Shown: positions 45,837 through 54,276 of the stretch, in pieces
Position numbering within the stretch: position 1 is the first letter of the stretch
Layout: each line of letters begins with the position of its first letter
NCBI RefSeq assembly: GCF_900156065.1
Contig: NZ_FTNF01000011.1
Span: 124,001 to 188,000, forward strand
Length of the DNA: 64,000 nucleotides
Direction of reading: 5' to 3'
DNA from: Micromonospora avicenniae
GTDB lineage: Bacteria; Actinomycetota; Actinomycetes; Mycobacteriales; Micromonosporaceae
Program-made: the position numbers and the translations under genes
Notes under the pieces: generated by a model
Databases searched by the model: none
What the model saw: the letters and a program-made list of their open reading frames with translations, nothing else
Told to the model about the DNA's origin: nothing

Positions 45837-46212
45837 CGGGGCACCTCCTGGTGTGTCGGGTAGTCCGGTCCGAGCACTGTAACCGGTTTCTGTGCCGGTC
45901 GCGCCCCCTCGCCCGGCACTTTTTCGCGAGTACTGATCGGGTTCGGTCGCCCGGCGGAGGGCGCCCACGATGCGGCGAGGTCGCCTTGATCCCTTCCGGA
46001 CGGCACCGCGCCGGTTCAGTCGTCGGCCGCCGTCACGTAGGCGTGCGACCGGTTGGCCCGGCGGTGACCGCCGCACCGGCAGCGGATAGGGGAGAGCCCA
46101 CTCCCGTCCGGGCGGCGACCCGCAGGCCGCCCGGCTCGACCGCCCCACCGGCGCGACCTCGGTGGGGGAGCTGTGTCCGCACCACGCCCACCGCCGGAGG
46201 GCAACGAGTTGG
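45837..46212. promoter_or_regulatory. Upstream region of the glycosidase operon
   Basis: 376 bp between the GH39 start and the next minus-strand gene end. It holds operator 2 at 45877 and must hold the operon promoter; beyond about 45920 I see no gene, repeat or clear terminator. The open frames crossing it are continuations of neighbours with poor codon use. Confidence 0.5.
45877..45893. promoter_or_regulatory. LacI-type operator 2 (glycosidase operon)
   Basis: CTGTAACCGGTTTCTGT differs from operator 1 at one base (A to T in the left half), keeping the AACCGGTT core. It is 41 bases upstream of the GH39 start codon, where a bound repressor would block the promoter. Confidence 0.72.
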
Positions 46213-46551
46213 TCAGGCGACCCGGGGCGCCGGCACGATCGGCAGTGCGCTGCGCTGCGTCGCGCCCGACCTCCCGCCGCCCTGCTCGGCGACAGCAGCA
46301 CGCTCCACCACGGGCGTACGGGGGTCCGTCCGGTCGGGCAGGGTGCCGGCCGGCGGTGTGCCGCCGGTGACGACCCCGCCCAGCAACGCCAGCAGGCGGG
46401 GAACGTCTCCGATGGGCATCCGGAACGACGCCCGGCAGACTCCGCCGCCCCACACGGAGAGCACCACCGCCTCCCGCTCGGGGTGGTAACTGACCCGCAT
46501 CATCCGGTCCTCGCCCCGCGTGTCGGCGAACAGGTCACCGAGGCTGGGCAT
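46213..46551 (-). CDS. Conserved hypothetical protein
   Basis: 112 residues, family not recognised. MPSLGDLFADTRGEDRMMRV begins a compact domain: strands RVSYHPEREAVVLSVWGGG and CRASFRMP, then a helix VPRLLALLGGVV, and a low-complexity Gly/Pro/Arg tail of about 50 residues. ATG 46551 has GGGAGAGG nine bases upstream and is preferred to ATG 46569. No membrane helix or signal peptide. Monocistronic or downstream of the GNAT gene (57-bp gap). Confidence 0.6.
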   Translation of the reverse strand: MPSLGDLFADTRGEDRMMRVSYHPEREAVVLSVWGGGVCRASFRMPIGDVPRLLALLGGVVTGGTPPAGTLPDRTDPRTPVVERAAVAEQGGGRSGATQRSALPIVPAPRVA

Positions 46552-46608
46552 CGGCAATACCTCTCCCATGGCAACCAGAATGCAACACTCCGGTCACCCA
46601 GCGGTAGA

Positions 46609-47136
46609 TCAAAGTTTGCGGAACGGTTCGGCGTACGCGAACTCGCCCCGGATCGACGGGTCCCAACCACTGAGCGGACGCGCCATGAAGTAGCGCGGCC
46701 CCCAGGCGGGGACCGGCGGGGTCACGCCGTGCTCGACCGCGGGCCGGAAGCCGAAGCGCGGGTAGTAGCCGGGGTGGCCGAGCAGCACCACCAGCTGTTC
46801 GTCCCGCGCGTCCGCCGCACCGAGCACCGCGTGCATCAGCGCCGACCCCACCCCACGGCGTTGCCACTGCGGCAGTACGCCGAGCGGCCCGAGCCCCAGC
46901 GCCACCGGCCGCCCGGCCACCCATCCGCGGGTGCACACCACGTGTCCCACCACCCGGCCGTCCGGGTCGGTCGCCACCAGCGACAGGGCGGGCAGCCAGG
47001 CGTCGTCGGCGCGCAGCGCGTCGACCAGGGTCGCCTCCACAGGTATGGTCTCCGGACCGTCCGGCTTGGCGAAGGCGGCGGCGTGCACCGCGCGGATGGC
47101 TTCGATGTCGGCGGCGGTCTCGCGTGTGATCAGCAT
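46609..47136 (-). CDS. GNAT-family N-acetyltransferase
   Basis: 175-residue acetyltransferase. The acetyl-CoA loop LGVLPQWQRRGVGSALMHAV (about 85-104) and VVLLGHPGYYPRFGFRPA near 117 place it with the YhbS/PA3944-like group of predicted acyltransferases. Start MLITRETAADIEAIRAVHAA is typical. Substrate unknown. Reads away from 47.1 kb toward the hypothetical gene. Confidence 0.88.
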   Translation of the reverse strand: MLITRETAADIEAIRAVHAAAFAKPDGPETIPVEATLVDALRADDAWLPALSLVATDPDGRVVGHVVCTRGWVAGRPVALGLGPLGVLPQWQRRGVGSALMHAVLGAADARDEQLVVLLGHPGYYPRFGFRPAVEHGVTPPVPAWGPRYFMARPLSGWDPSIRGEFAYAEPFRKL

Positions 47137-47338
47137 CGATCGACGATAGGGACCGGGACGGTCGACCGCCGCCGAATTTCGCCCCGCCCCCGGGGTGACC
47201 TCCGTCGGCCGGCGACGGGAGCCCCCATCGCGGGTGCTAGCCCATCACCCGTGCAGCTCGTGCCGGCGCTCTCTGCGGTGTCAGCGCGACGCGGCCCGCC
47301 TCGGCCACGCCGTCGCTACGCGGTGATCGAGGCGGGAG

Positions 47339-47752
47339 TCACCCCTGCTTCGGCATGATGTCCACCATCCACTGGATGCCGAAGCGGTCGACGCACATGC
47401 CGAACTCGTCGCCCCACATCTGCTTCTCCAGCGGCATCGCCACCGCGCCGCCCTCGCTGAGGCGCTCCCAGTAGCCGCGCAGTTCGTCGGCGTCGTCTCC
47501 GCTGAGGCTGATGCTGATGTTGTTTCCCGGCTGGTGTTCCATGCCGGGCGGCATGTCCGACACCATCAGCGTGAAGCCACGGTCGGTGTCGAGCATGGCG
47601 TGCATGATCTGGTCCTCGGTGCCCGGCGCGGCGTTGCCGAACTCGCCGAAGGTGCTCATGCGCAGCGAACCGCCGAACACCTGTCGGTAGAACTCGATGG
47701 CCTCGCGGGCGTTGCCGGGGAAGTTGAGGTACGGGTTGAGCCGAGACGCCAC
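47339..47752 (-). CDS. VOC-fold protein, PhnB-like
   Basis: 137-residue vicinal-oxygen-chelate protein of the PhnB/3-demethylubiquinone-like group. LNPYLNFPGNAREAIEFYRQ near the N-terminus, VFGGSLRMSTFGEFG, and the C-terminal MWGDEFGMCVDRFGIQWMVD are typical. GTG 47752 is chosen because AAGGAGG lies six bases upstream; a 10-codon longer ATG start lacks this. Despite the PhnB name no phosphonate genes are present; function is unknown. Confidence 0.85.
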   Translation of the reverse strand: MASRLNPYLNFPGNAREAIEFYRQVFGGSLRMSTFGEFGNAAPGTEDQIMHAMLDTDRGFTLMVSDMPPGMEHQPGNNISISLSGDDADELRGYWERLSEGGAVAMPLEKQMWGDEFGMCVDRFGIQWMVDIMPKQG

Positions 47753-47882
47753 AGCACCCTCCTTGGTCGTGACCCGCGTCATCGTCGCAGCTCACCGGGG
47801 CCGGGACAACGAGGCGCGCCCGCGTTTCGCGGCCGGCGGGGAACGGCCGGGTCGACCGTTCCCCGCCGGACGTCGACCGGAC

Positions 47883-49022
47883 TCAGTGGTGCCTGAACGA
47901 CTGCCGGACCACGCCGCCGACGATGGCGCACCACGTGCTCACGTCCACCTTGCCGTTGCGCGGCAGTCCGTGCACGCCCTGCAGGTCCTGCACCGCCTTG
48001 CGGGTCGGGTAGTCGTACTCGCCGGTGACGGTCACCTCGGCGTACCCCTTGATGTTCAAGATGAACTGCACGGCGCTGACCGGCAGACCGGAGGCGTCCT
48101 CGCCCAGCTCGGGGACCAGGGTCTCCCAGGTCTGCGGGGTGAGTGTGGCGTCGACGTCCACCGGGATGCCGTTGCGGTACTGCCAGTCCTGCACCGCGGC
48201 CACGGTGGCGGCGTCGAAGACGCTGTTGACCGGAACGGTGTAGCCGCGGTACGCGAGCAGGTACTGCGCCACCTGCACGGCCGGCGAGCTGACGAAGCGC
48301 CACAGGTCCGGCCAGCGGCGAGCCGGCACGTCGGCGAGGTCGGTGCCGAGTTCGGCGAACACCCGGCGTCGCAGCATGGGGAACTGACGGTAGAACGCCG
48401 CACCCGGGCACTGGGTGTTGCGGAAGTCCCAGTGGCCGAAGATGTCATGTGCCTGCAGACCGTACTGCCGGCAGATCGTGACGCAGAGCTTGACCAGCGA
48501 GTCGAGCAGCGCCTGCGGCGGCGTCTCGGTGACGTACGTGCCCTCGTTCTCGATCCCGATGGCCCGTCCGTTCTCACCCGGGCAGTGTGCCGAGATCATC
48601 TGCCGGTCGCCGGCCTGGAGGCGCTCCAGGCTTCCCGTCCGGCCTTCCAGTACGTAGCCGCCCCGGCTCACCGTGAAGTGCTGCCCGGTGTCGGACCACC
48701 CGTTGCCGTCCATGTGCAGGTCCTGGCAGTCCTTCGCCAGCTTGATGGCCTGCGCCTCGGAGTAGTCGGTGACGTTCGGGAAGGCCATGTGGTGCACGAT
48801 GATCTTGTTGGTCGGGGTGGCGCTGACCGACAGCGGGTCGGCCGGCGGGCGCGCCCCCCACTCGTCACAGCTGATGATCCAGTCGAGGTCCGTGCCCGTT
48901 CCCGGGGTCGCCTGGGCCGCGGCGGGGAAGGCCAGCTCGCTCCCGACGACCGCGACCGTGGCGGCGCCGAGGCCGGCCCGCAGCAGCGTACGACGGTCCA
49001 GTTCGGAATGGTTGACGTGCAT
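47883..49022 (-). CDS. Tat-exported N-acetylmuramoyl-L-alanine amidase with peptidoglycan-binding repeats
   Basis: 379 residues. A twin-arginine signal (LDRRTLLRAGLGAATVAVVG) is followed by an amidase_2/PGRP domain with the Zn ligands in IIVHHMAFPN near 75 and HWDFRNTQCPG near 190-200, and Glu in GIENEGTYV. Two peptidoglycan-binding-like repeats follow (AVQVAQYLLAYRGY near 250; AVQFILNIKGYAEVTV near 318). It cleaves the lactyl-peptide bond in cell wall outside the membrane. Monocistronic; upstream gap of 129 bp. Confidence 0.9.
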   Translation of the reverse strand: MHVNHSELDRRTLLRAGLGAATVAVVGSELAFPAAAQATPGTGTDLDWIISCDEWGARPPADPLSVSATPTNKIIVHHMAFPNVTDYSEAQAIKLAKDCQDLHMDGNGWSDTGQHFTVSRGGYVLEGRTGSLERLQAGDRQMISAHCPGENGRAIGIENEGTYVTETPPQALLDSLVKLCVTICRQYGLQAHDIFGHWDFRNTQCPGAAFYRQFPMLRRRVFAELGTDLADVPARRWPDLWRFVSSPAVQVAQYLLAYRGYTVPVNSVFDAATVAAVQDWQYRNGIPVDVDATLTPQTWETLVPELGEDASGLPVSAVQFILNIKGYAEVTVTGEYDYPTRKAVQDLQGVHGLPRNGKVDVSTWCAIVGGVVRQSFRHH

Positions 49023-49151
49023 GACAGCTCCTCTGCGGCCGGACCGGGGGTTGTGAAAAGTAGCTCCATTGGCCGCGCGTGATGTGGAGGATATTGCCGT
49101 GACCGGCGCTGCGCTAGGGGTCGGGCCGGGTCGGCCGGCCAGGCGGGACCC

Positions 49152-49844
49152 TCACTCCTCGATCGCCCCACCGACGCGCCGCAGGTGACGTCGGAACGTG
49201 TACGTCGGATCCGCCGCCCGGCGCGCCAGGTAGTCGTCGAAGTCGGTCTGCCGGCGCAGCGTCTCACCGGCACGGATCCGTGCCGCCTGCTCCCGCTCGA
49301 CCCGGCGGATCCGCGCCGCAGTGGCCAGCACCTCGTCGACGTGGTCGGCCGCCACGAAGAGCACACCGTCGTCGTCGCCGAACACCACGTCGCCCCGGCC
49401 CACCTCGTGCTCACCGACGCGCGCACTGGTCAGCGCCGCCTGCTCCCGCTCGTCCACCCGGACCGGACCCGACGGGAAGCCGCCGTAGCTGAACACCGGC
49501 AGCCCGATCTCGACCAGCTCCGCCGTGTCCCGGTGCAGCCCCCACACCACCAGCCCGGCCACCCCCGTCGCGATGGCCTCCAGCACCGTCAGGTCACCGA
49601 CGCACGCCTCGTCCGTCCGTCCGCCGTTGTCGACCACCAGCACGTCGCCGGTCGAAGCGTGGCCGTACGCCTCCAGGAAGACGTCCACACTTCCGTAGTG
49701 CCGTGCCGGCAGCACCCGTCCGGCCAGCCGCCGGCCGGCGAGCACCGGGCGGACGCCGGGCGGCGCGGCCCGCGGCGGCACCCCCAGGCGTACGCACGCG
49801 TCCGCCAGCAGCGGAGTGGACAGGTCGACGAAACGCTCCAGCAT
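49152..49844 (-). CDS. RraA-family protein (HMG/CHA aldolase-like)
   Basis: 230 residues of the RraA/4-hydroxy-4-methyl-2-oxoglutarate aldolase fold. TPLLADACVRLGVP near 10, GDVLVVDNGGRTDEACVGD near 83 and GLVVWGLHRDTAEL near 113 (the GxxxDGxxRD region, here GLHRD) are the substrate-site motifs; GDVVFGDDDGVLFV is near 165. Often misnamed as a menaquinone methyltransferase. Either an aldolase/decarboxylase of oxo-acids or an RNase E regulator; the length (over 200, with a C-terminal extension) favours an enzyme. ATG 49844. Confidence 0.82.
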   Translation of the reverse strand: MLERFVDLSTPLLADACVRLGVPPRAAPPGVRPVLAGRRLAGRVLPARHYGSVDVFLEAYGHASTGDVLVVDNGGRTDEACVGDLTVLEAIATGVAGLVVWGLHRDTAELVEIGLPVFSYGGFPSGPVRVDEREQAALTSARVGEHEVGRGDVVFGDDDGVLFVAADHVDEVLATAARIRRVEREQAARIRAGETLRRQTDFDDYLARRAADPTYTFRRHLRRVGGAIEE

Positions 49845-50088
49845 GACGCCCTCCAGACGGCCGGCGGGACGCCATCGTAGGGCGAGCGGCGGGCACCGGA
49901 ACGAGATCCAATCCCGAGTGTGCGGCTTGCTCCGGTCGGACCCGACCCCACGAACGGGCGGTCGGCGCCCCGGGTGGCACCAGTCGCGGTTCCTGCCGCC
50001 TCGTGACGAATGGCAGGACTGACGGCTGCGACAACGGGTACGCGCGGTTGCGCAACGTCGGCGTCGGTCGGAATTCGGAGGCGGTGCC

Positions 50089-50973
50089 ATGGAAGCCGGT
50101 GTGATCGTCGCCGTGGTCGTCGTGGTGCTGGTGGTGCTCGTGCTGGCGCTCAGCCTCCGGATGGTCCAGCAGTACCAGCGGGGCATCGTCTTCCGCTTCG
50201 GCCGGGTGCTGGAGCGGGTCCGGCAGCCCGGCCTGCACCTGATCATCCCGATCGCCGACCGGATGGTGCGGGTCAGCATGCAGACCACCGTGATCGGCGT
50301 ACCGCCGCAGGGCGCGATCACCAGGGATAACGTCACGCTCACCGTCGACGCCGTCGTCTACTACCGAGTGGTCGACCCGGTCAAGGCGCTGGTCAACATA
50401 CGTGACTATCCCGCGGCCGTGCTCCAGGTCGCGCAGACGGCGATGCGTTCGGTGATCGGCAAGGCCGACCTGGACACGCTGCTCGGCGACCGGGACCGGA
50501 TCAACGCCGAGCTGAAGTCGGTCATCGACGCGCCGACGGAGAAGCCGTGGGGGCTGCTCATCGAACGGGTCGAGGTCAAGGACGTCTCGTTGCCGGAAGG
50601 CATGAAGCGCTCGATGTCCCGGCAGGCGGAGGCGGAGCGGGAGCGGCGCGCCCGGGTGATCGCCGCGGACGGCGAGTTCCAGGCGTCGCGCCGGCTCGCC
50701 GACGCGTCCCGGGCGATGGCGGCCACGCCCGGCGCGTACCAGCTGCGGCTGTTGCAGACGGTGGTGGACGTCGCGGCCGAGAAGAACAGCACCCTCGTGA
50801 TGCCGTTTCCCGTCGAGTTGCTGCGCTTCTTCGACAAGTTCACCGGATCGCCGGGCGGGCCGGCCTCCGCCGCGCCACCGCTCGGCCCCCCGCCCGAGCG
50901 AGCGGACCTCGGGCCGCTCACCGAGAACGTGGCCGGCGCGGCCGAGGAGGACGGCCACGGCCGGCGGTCCTGA
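50089..50973 (+). CDS. Slipin/SPFH (stomatin-prohibitin) membrane protein
   Basis: 294 residues. One N-terminal membrane helix (VIVAVVVVVLVVLVLALSL) is followed by the SPFH domain: VQQYQRGIVFRFGRVLERV, VPPQGAITRDNVTLTVDAVV, and QTAMRSVIGKADLDTLLGDR. The C-terminal part is helical and charged (MSRQAEAERERRARV). Such proteins form oligomeric membrane scaffolds. Slipins often pair with an NfeD protein; none is seen here. GGAGGCGG precedes ATG 50089. It lies 180 bp before an MscS-related gene on the same strand. Confidence 0.92.
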   Translation: MEAGVIVAVVVVVLVVLVLALSLRMVQQYQRGIVFRFGRVLERVRQPGLHLIIPIADRMVRVSMQTTVIGVPPQGAITRDNVTLTVDAVVYYRVVDPVKALVNIRDYPAAVLQVAQTAMRSVIGKADLDTLLGDRDRINAELKSVIDAPTEKPWGLLIERVEVKDVSLPEGMKRSMSRQAEAERERRARVIAADGEFQASRRLADASRAMAATPGAYQLRLLQTVVDVAAEKNSTLVMPFPVELLRFFDKFTGSPGGPASAAPPLGPPPERADLGPLTENVAGAAEEDGHGRRS

Positions 50974-51103
50974 CCGTGGCAGCGGTGGACCAGGCGCGGT
51001 CTCGGGACGCGGAGCCTGAGTCCCCGCCGGTCCACTTCGGGTGCCTGCCCGCGGGATCACTCGTCGTCGGATCGAAGCTTCGTGTTTGGCGCCCGGCACC
51101 CGC

Positions 51104-51138
51104 CGGGTAGGTCGGGGCCCAACGTCTCGACCTACCCG
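51104..51138 (+). terminator. Strong hairpin before the MscS-related gene
   Basis: CGGGTAGGTCG (51104-51114) and CGACCTACCCG (51128-51138) pair perfectly over 11 bp with a 13-nt loop. The stem ends two bases before the TGGAGG ribosome binding site at 51141. It could end the slipin transcript or act as a structured leader; no U-tract follows. Confidence 0.5.
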
Positions 51139-51153
51139 CGTGGAGGACCTCGG

Positions 51154-52143
51154 ATGAGAGACAACGTCGGCGACGCGGTGGGCGACGCGCTCCGCTCGGT
51201 GATGCTGTTCGTGCCCAAGGCGGTCGCCTTCGTGGCGATCCTGGTGGTCGGCTGGTTCGTCGCCAAGGCCGCCCTGAAGATAGTGAACCGGATCCTGGAG
51301 CGGGTCGGCTTCGACCGTGCCGTGGAGCGCGGTGGTCTCCGCCGCGCGCTGAACCGCGCCCGCTACGACGCGAGCGGCATCGTCGCGAAACTCGTCCAGT
51401 ACGGCCTGCTGCTGGTAACCCTCCAGCTGGCCTTCGGCATCTGGGGGCCGAACCCCGTATCGGACCTGATCGCCGGGGTGATCGCCTGGCTGCCGCGTGC
51501 CTTCGTGGCCATCGTCATCGTGGTGGTCGCCGCCGCGATCGCCAGCGCCGTCAAGGACGTCGTCGGCGGTGCCCTCGGTGGTCTCTCGTACGGCCGGGCA
51601 CTGGGCACGATCGCGTACGTCTTCGTCCTCGGCCTGGGCGTCGTCGCGGCGCTCAACCAGATCGGTGTGGCCACCACGGTCACCACCCCGGTGCTCATCA
51701 CCGTGCTGGCCACCGTCGGCGGGATCCTGGTCGTGGGCGTCGGTGGCGGCCTGGTCCGGCCGATGCAGAGCCGCTGGGAGACGTGGCTGACCCGCGCGGA
51801 GCAGGAATCCCACTCGATCGCGACGCACGCGCGCGCCTACCGGGCCGACCGACGCGACGCCGCGGCACAGGAGCGGCGCCGCTCCGACGCCGCAGCCGCT
51901 CCGGCGAGCCCGGTCGCCGACCCGGACGCCACCCAGGCCACCCGCCCCGCCGATCCGGAGGAGACGCAGGTGGTCACCCGGCCGGCGGATTCGGACGCCA
52001 CGCAGGTGGTGGCCCGGCCGGACGACCCGGACGCCACGCAGGCGACCCCGTCCGGCGTGCCACTTCCCGCCCAGCGGACCGCGGACGACAGCGAGGCCAC
52101 CGTGGTCATTCCGCCGCTGGAACCACGGCCGGACCACCGCTGA
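51154..52143 (+). CDS. MscS-related membrane protein with TM-helix repeats and Thr-Gln tail
   Basis: 329 residues. The N-terminal 190 residues hold about five hydrophobic helices with repeated segments like AVAFVAILVVGWFVAKAALK and RAFVAIVIVVVAAAIASAVK, as in the conserved TM-helix family related to mechanosensitive channels; the MscS beta domain is absent. From about 240 a disordered acidic tail repeats DATQ/ETQVV four times and ends SEATVVIPPLEP. ATG 51154 with GGAGG. Channel activity is inference; the tail may be a docking or phosphorylation region. Confidence 0.8.
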   Translation: MRDNVGDAVGDALRSVMLFVPKAVAFVAILVVGWFVAKAALKIVNRILERVGFDRAVERGGLRRALNRARYDASGIVAKLVQYGLLLVTLQLAFGIWGPNPVSDLIAGVIAWLPRAFVAIVIVVVAAAIASAVKDVVGGALGGLSYGRALGTIAYVFVLGLGVVAALNQIGVATTVTTPVLITVLATVGGILVVGVGGGLVRPMQSRWETWLTRAEQESHSIATHARAYRADRRDAAAQERRRSDAAAAPASPVADPDATQATRPADPEETQVVTRPADSDATQVVARPDDPDATQATPSGVPLPAQRTADDSEATVVIPPLEPRPDHR

Positions 52144-52152
52144 ACACTCGAT

Positions 52153-52185
52153 CGGGTGGGGTGGGACCTTGTCCCGCCCCACCCG
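52153..52185 (+). terminator. Terminator after the MscS-related gene
   Basis: A 15-bp stem, 52153-52167 with 52171-52185, with one G-U pair and a 3-nt loop (CTT), starts nine bases after the stop codon. This is the strongest hairpin in the window. Confidence 0.8.
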
Positions 52186-52291
52186 CATGCGCGAACCCGA
52201 CGGTGGCGCGAGTTCGTCTTCCGCGCGCCGCCCGCCCCCACGCCGCCGGCCCGCGCGCCACGAACGCTGGTCTCCCCGCGGCCGGGCCGAC

Positions 52292-52297
52292 TAGCAT
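52292..52297 (+). promoter_or_regulatory. Candidate -10 element of the MFS gene
   Basis: TAGCAT eight bases before an ATG (52305) that opens a 5-codon ORF, suggesting a leaderless transcript start. No good -35 is visible. It is isolated from upstream transcription by the terminator at 52153. Confidence 0.4.
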
Positions 52298-52304
52298 CGC
52301 GGAC

Positions 52305-52322
52305 ATGACCTGGCGACATTGA
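52305..52322 (+). CDS. Possible 5-codon leader peptide
   Basis: ATG-ACC-TGG-CGA-CAT-TGA encodes MTWRH. Placed right after a likely -10 and upstream of a 9-bp-stem hairpin and an MFS exporter gene, it fits a leader peptide of an attenuator. Such short ORFs also arise by chance; evidence is positional only. Confidence 0.35.
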   Translation: MTWRH

Positions 52323-52354
52323 TGCATTGCTGACGGCCGCAGCCGTGGGCCGCC

Positions 52355-52380
52355 GCGGACGCCGTACCTCAGGCGTCCGC
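52355..52380 (+). promoter_or_regulatory. Attenuator-like hairpin before the MFS gene
   Basis: GCGGACGCC (52355-52363) and GGCGTCCGC (52372-52380) pair perfectly with an 8-nt loop, 22 bases ahead of the MFS start codon and 32 bases after the MTWRH stop. Confidence 0.45.
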
Positions 52381-52402
52381 TCCGCTCCCACGGGAAGGCC
52401 TC

Positions 52403-53683
52403 ATGACCGTCACCGCCACGCGCGTGCCCGACCACGCGGTCCGCCGTCTGACGGCGACCCTCTACGGGTACGCGTTCCTCACCGACCTCGTCCTGCTCTA
52501 CCCGCTGTACGCGCTGCTCTTCGCCGACAGCGGGCTGTCGGTCGGGCAGATCTCCTCGCTCTTCGTCATCTGGTCGACCAGCGCCATCCTGCTGGAGGTG
52601 CCCTCGGGCGCCTGGGCCGATGCCGTCTCCCGCCGGCTGCTGCTCTGCCTCGCCCCGCTGGTCACCGCCGGCGGCTACGCCCTCTGGGTGCTGCTGCCCT
52701 CGTACCCGGCGCTCGCGCTCGGTTTCCTGCTCTGGGGTGCCGGCGGGGCGCTCAGCTCCGGCGCGCTGGAGGCGCTGGTCTTCACCGAGCTGGACCGGTG
52801 TGGCGCGGCCGGCCGGTACGCCCGGATCACCGGCCGCGCCAAGACCGCCGGGGTGCTCGGCGCGCTCGCCTCGAGCCTGCTGGCCGGCCCGGTGCTGCTC
52901 GCCGGCGGATACCCGGCGGTCGGCGCGGCCAGCGTCCTCGCGTGCCTGCTCGCCGCGGCCGCCGCCACCCGATTCCCCGAGCACCGCGGCCGTGCCGACC
53001 CGGACGACGCGCAGCCGGTCCGGACCGGGAGGGACGACCGGATCCCGGCCGATCCGCACGAGGACCTCGGGTGGGTGGCGAGCCTGCGCGCCGGGCTGGC
53101 CGAGACACGCGCGGTCCCCCCGGTGCGGAGCGCGCTGCTACTGGTGGCCGCGGTGGCCGCGGTGTGGGGCGCGCTGGACGAGTACACCCCGCTGCTGGCC
53201 CGGGACACCGGCGTGGACGTCTCGGCGGTGCCGTTCCTGCTCCTGCTGATCTGGGTCGGGATGACCGTCGGCGGGCTGCTCGCGCCGGCCGGGGAACGGC
53301 TCACCAACCGCGGGTACGCCGCCCTGCTGGGCGTCGCCGCGCTGGCCCTGGCCGGTGGCGCGCTGATCAACCATCCGGCCGGGTTCGTCCTGGTCGCGGG
53401 CGCCTTCGGCGCATGCCAACTCGCCACCGTGCTGGCCGACGCCCGACTGCAGGCCCGGATCTCCGGCCCGAGCCGGGCCACCGTCACCTCGCTCGCCGGT
53501 ATGGCCACCGACGTCACGGTCATCGCCGTCTACGCCGGGTACGGTCTCGTCGCCATGGCGGCCGGCAACGCGGTCGCGTTCGCGGCGGCCGCGTCGCCCT
53601 ACCTGGCGCTGGCGGTGCTGTCGGTCACGGCGGGCCGCCCCGGGAGCCGGTCGGCCGGGCAGCCGCCGAACCAGCCGGCCTGA
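52403..53683 (+). CDS. MFS transporter (probable exporter)
   Basis: 426 residues with about 12 hydrophobic helices. Between helices 2 and 3 is the MFS motif-A region, here EVPSGAWADAVSRRLLLCLA, typical of exporters. A cytoplasmic loop (HRGRADPDDAQPVRTGRDDR near 195) splits the two halves. GGAAGG precedes ATG 52403. Drug export is inferred from the family and from the leader-peptide-like upstream region; substrate unknown. Confidence 0.87.
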   Translation: MTVTATRVPDHAVRRLTATLYGYAFLTDLVLLYPLYALLFADSGLSVGQISSLFVIWSTSAILLEVPSGAWADAVSRRLLLCLAPLVTAGGYALWVLLPSYPALALGFLLWGAGGALSSGALEALVFTELDRCGAAGRYARITGRAKTAGVLGALASSLLAGPVLLAGGYPAVGAASVLACLLAAAAATRFPEHRGRADPDDAQPVRTGRDDRIPADPHEDLGWVASLRAGLAETRAVPPVRSALLLVAAVAAVWGALDEYTPLLARDTGVDVSAVPFLLLLIWVGMTVGGLLAPAGERLTNRGYAALLGVAALALAGGALINHPAGFVLVAGAFGACQLATVLADARLQARISGPSRATVTSLAGMATDVTVIAVYAGYGLVAMAAGNAVAFAAAASPYLALAVLSVTAGRPGSRSAGQPPNQPA

Positions 53684-53769
53684 CCGGACGGACTGTGCCG
53701 TGAGCCGGGCGGACGTCGAACCGGGACCGGACGCCAGGGCGGGGCGCCGGCCCGGACCGGGCCGCGCGG

Positions 53770-54159
53770 TCAGCCCGCCTGGTGCACGAACGACCACTGA
53801 TGGCCGTCGAGGTCGCGGAAGCCGCGCATGTAGAGCCCGCCGACGTCCTGACCCGGGCCGACGGCGTTGCCGCCCGCCGCGACGGCCCGGTCGACCAGCT
53901 CGTCGACCCGCTCCCGGCTCCCGGCGGCGAGCCCGACGATCACCTCCCGGCTCGCCTCGGTGTCGGTGATCGCCACCTGGGTGTACTCGGCGAAGGCGGA
54001 GTCGATGTGCAGGATCAGCTGGGTCGTGTCGTTGAGGTTCAGCATGAGGCTGGTGCGGTCGGGGGAGGGCTGGGCACCGGCGAAGCCGATCGAACGGAAG
54101 AACTCGGCGGCGCTGGCCAGGTCGCGCACCGGCAGGTTGATGAAAGTCGTGATGGTCAC
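53770..54159 (-). CDS. VOC/glyoxalase-fold protein
   Basis: 129 residues. FINLPVRDLASAAEFFRSIG at the N-terminus and FRDLDGHQWSFVHQAG at the C-terminus are those of the lactoylglutathione-lyase-like group often annotated as extradiol dioxygenase. The fold has two beta-alpha-beta-beta-beta modules. Possible bleomycin-type binding or glyoxalase roles cannot be separated from sequence. Convergent with the MFS gene. Confidence 0.85.
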   Translation of the reverse strand: MTITTFINLPVRDLASAAEFFRSIGFAGAQPSPDRTSLMLNLNDTTQLILHIDSAFAEYTQVAITDTEASREVIVGLAAGSRERVDELVDRAVAAGGNAVGPGQDVGGLYMRGFRDLDGHQWSFVHQAG

Positions 54160-54276
54160 GGTCGTCTCCGTCCGCTCCGCCGAGCCGGTGGCGCCGACAA
54201 CCGCGATGACCGCGAGACGCGGGAGCGCCGCGCTCAGCCTACCGGGGCACGGGCCGTGCGTCGGGCGATCGGCTGG

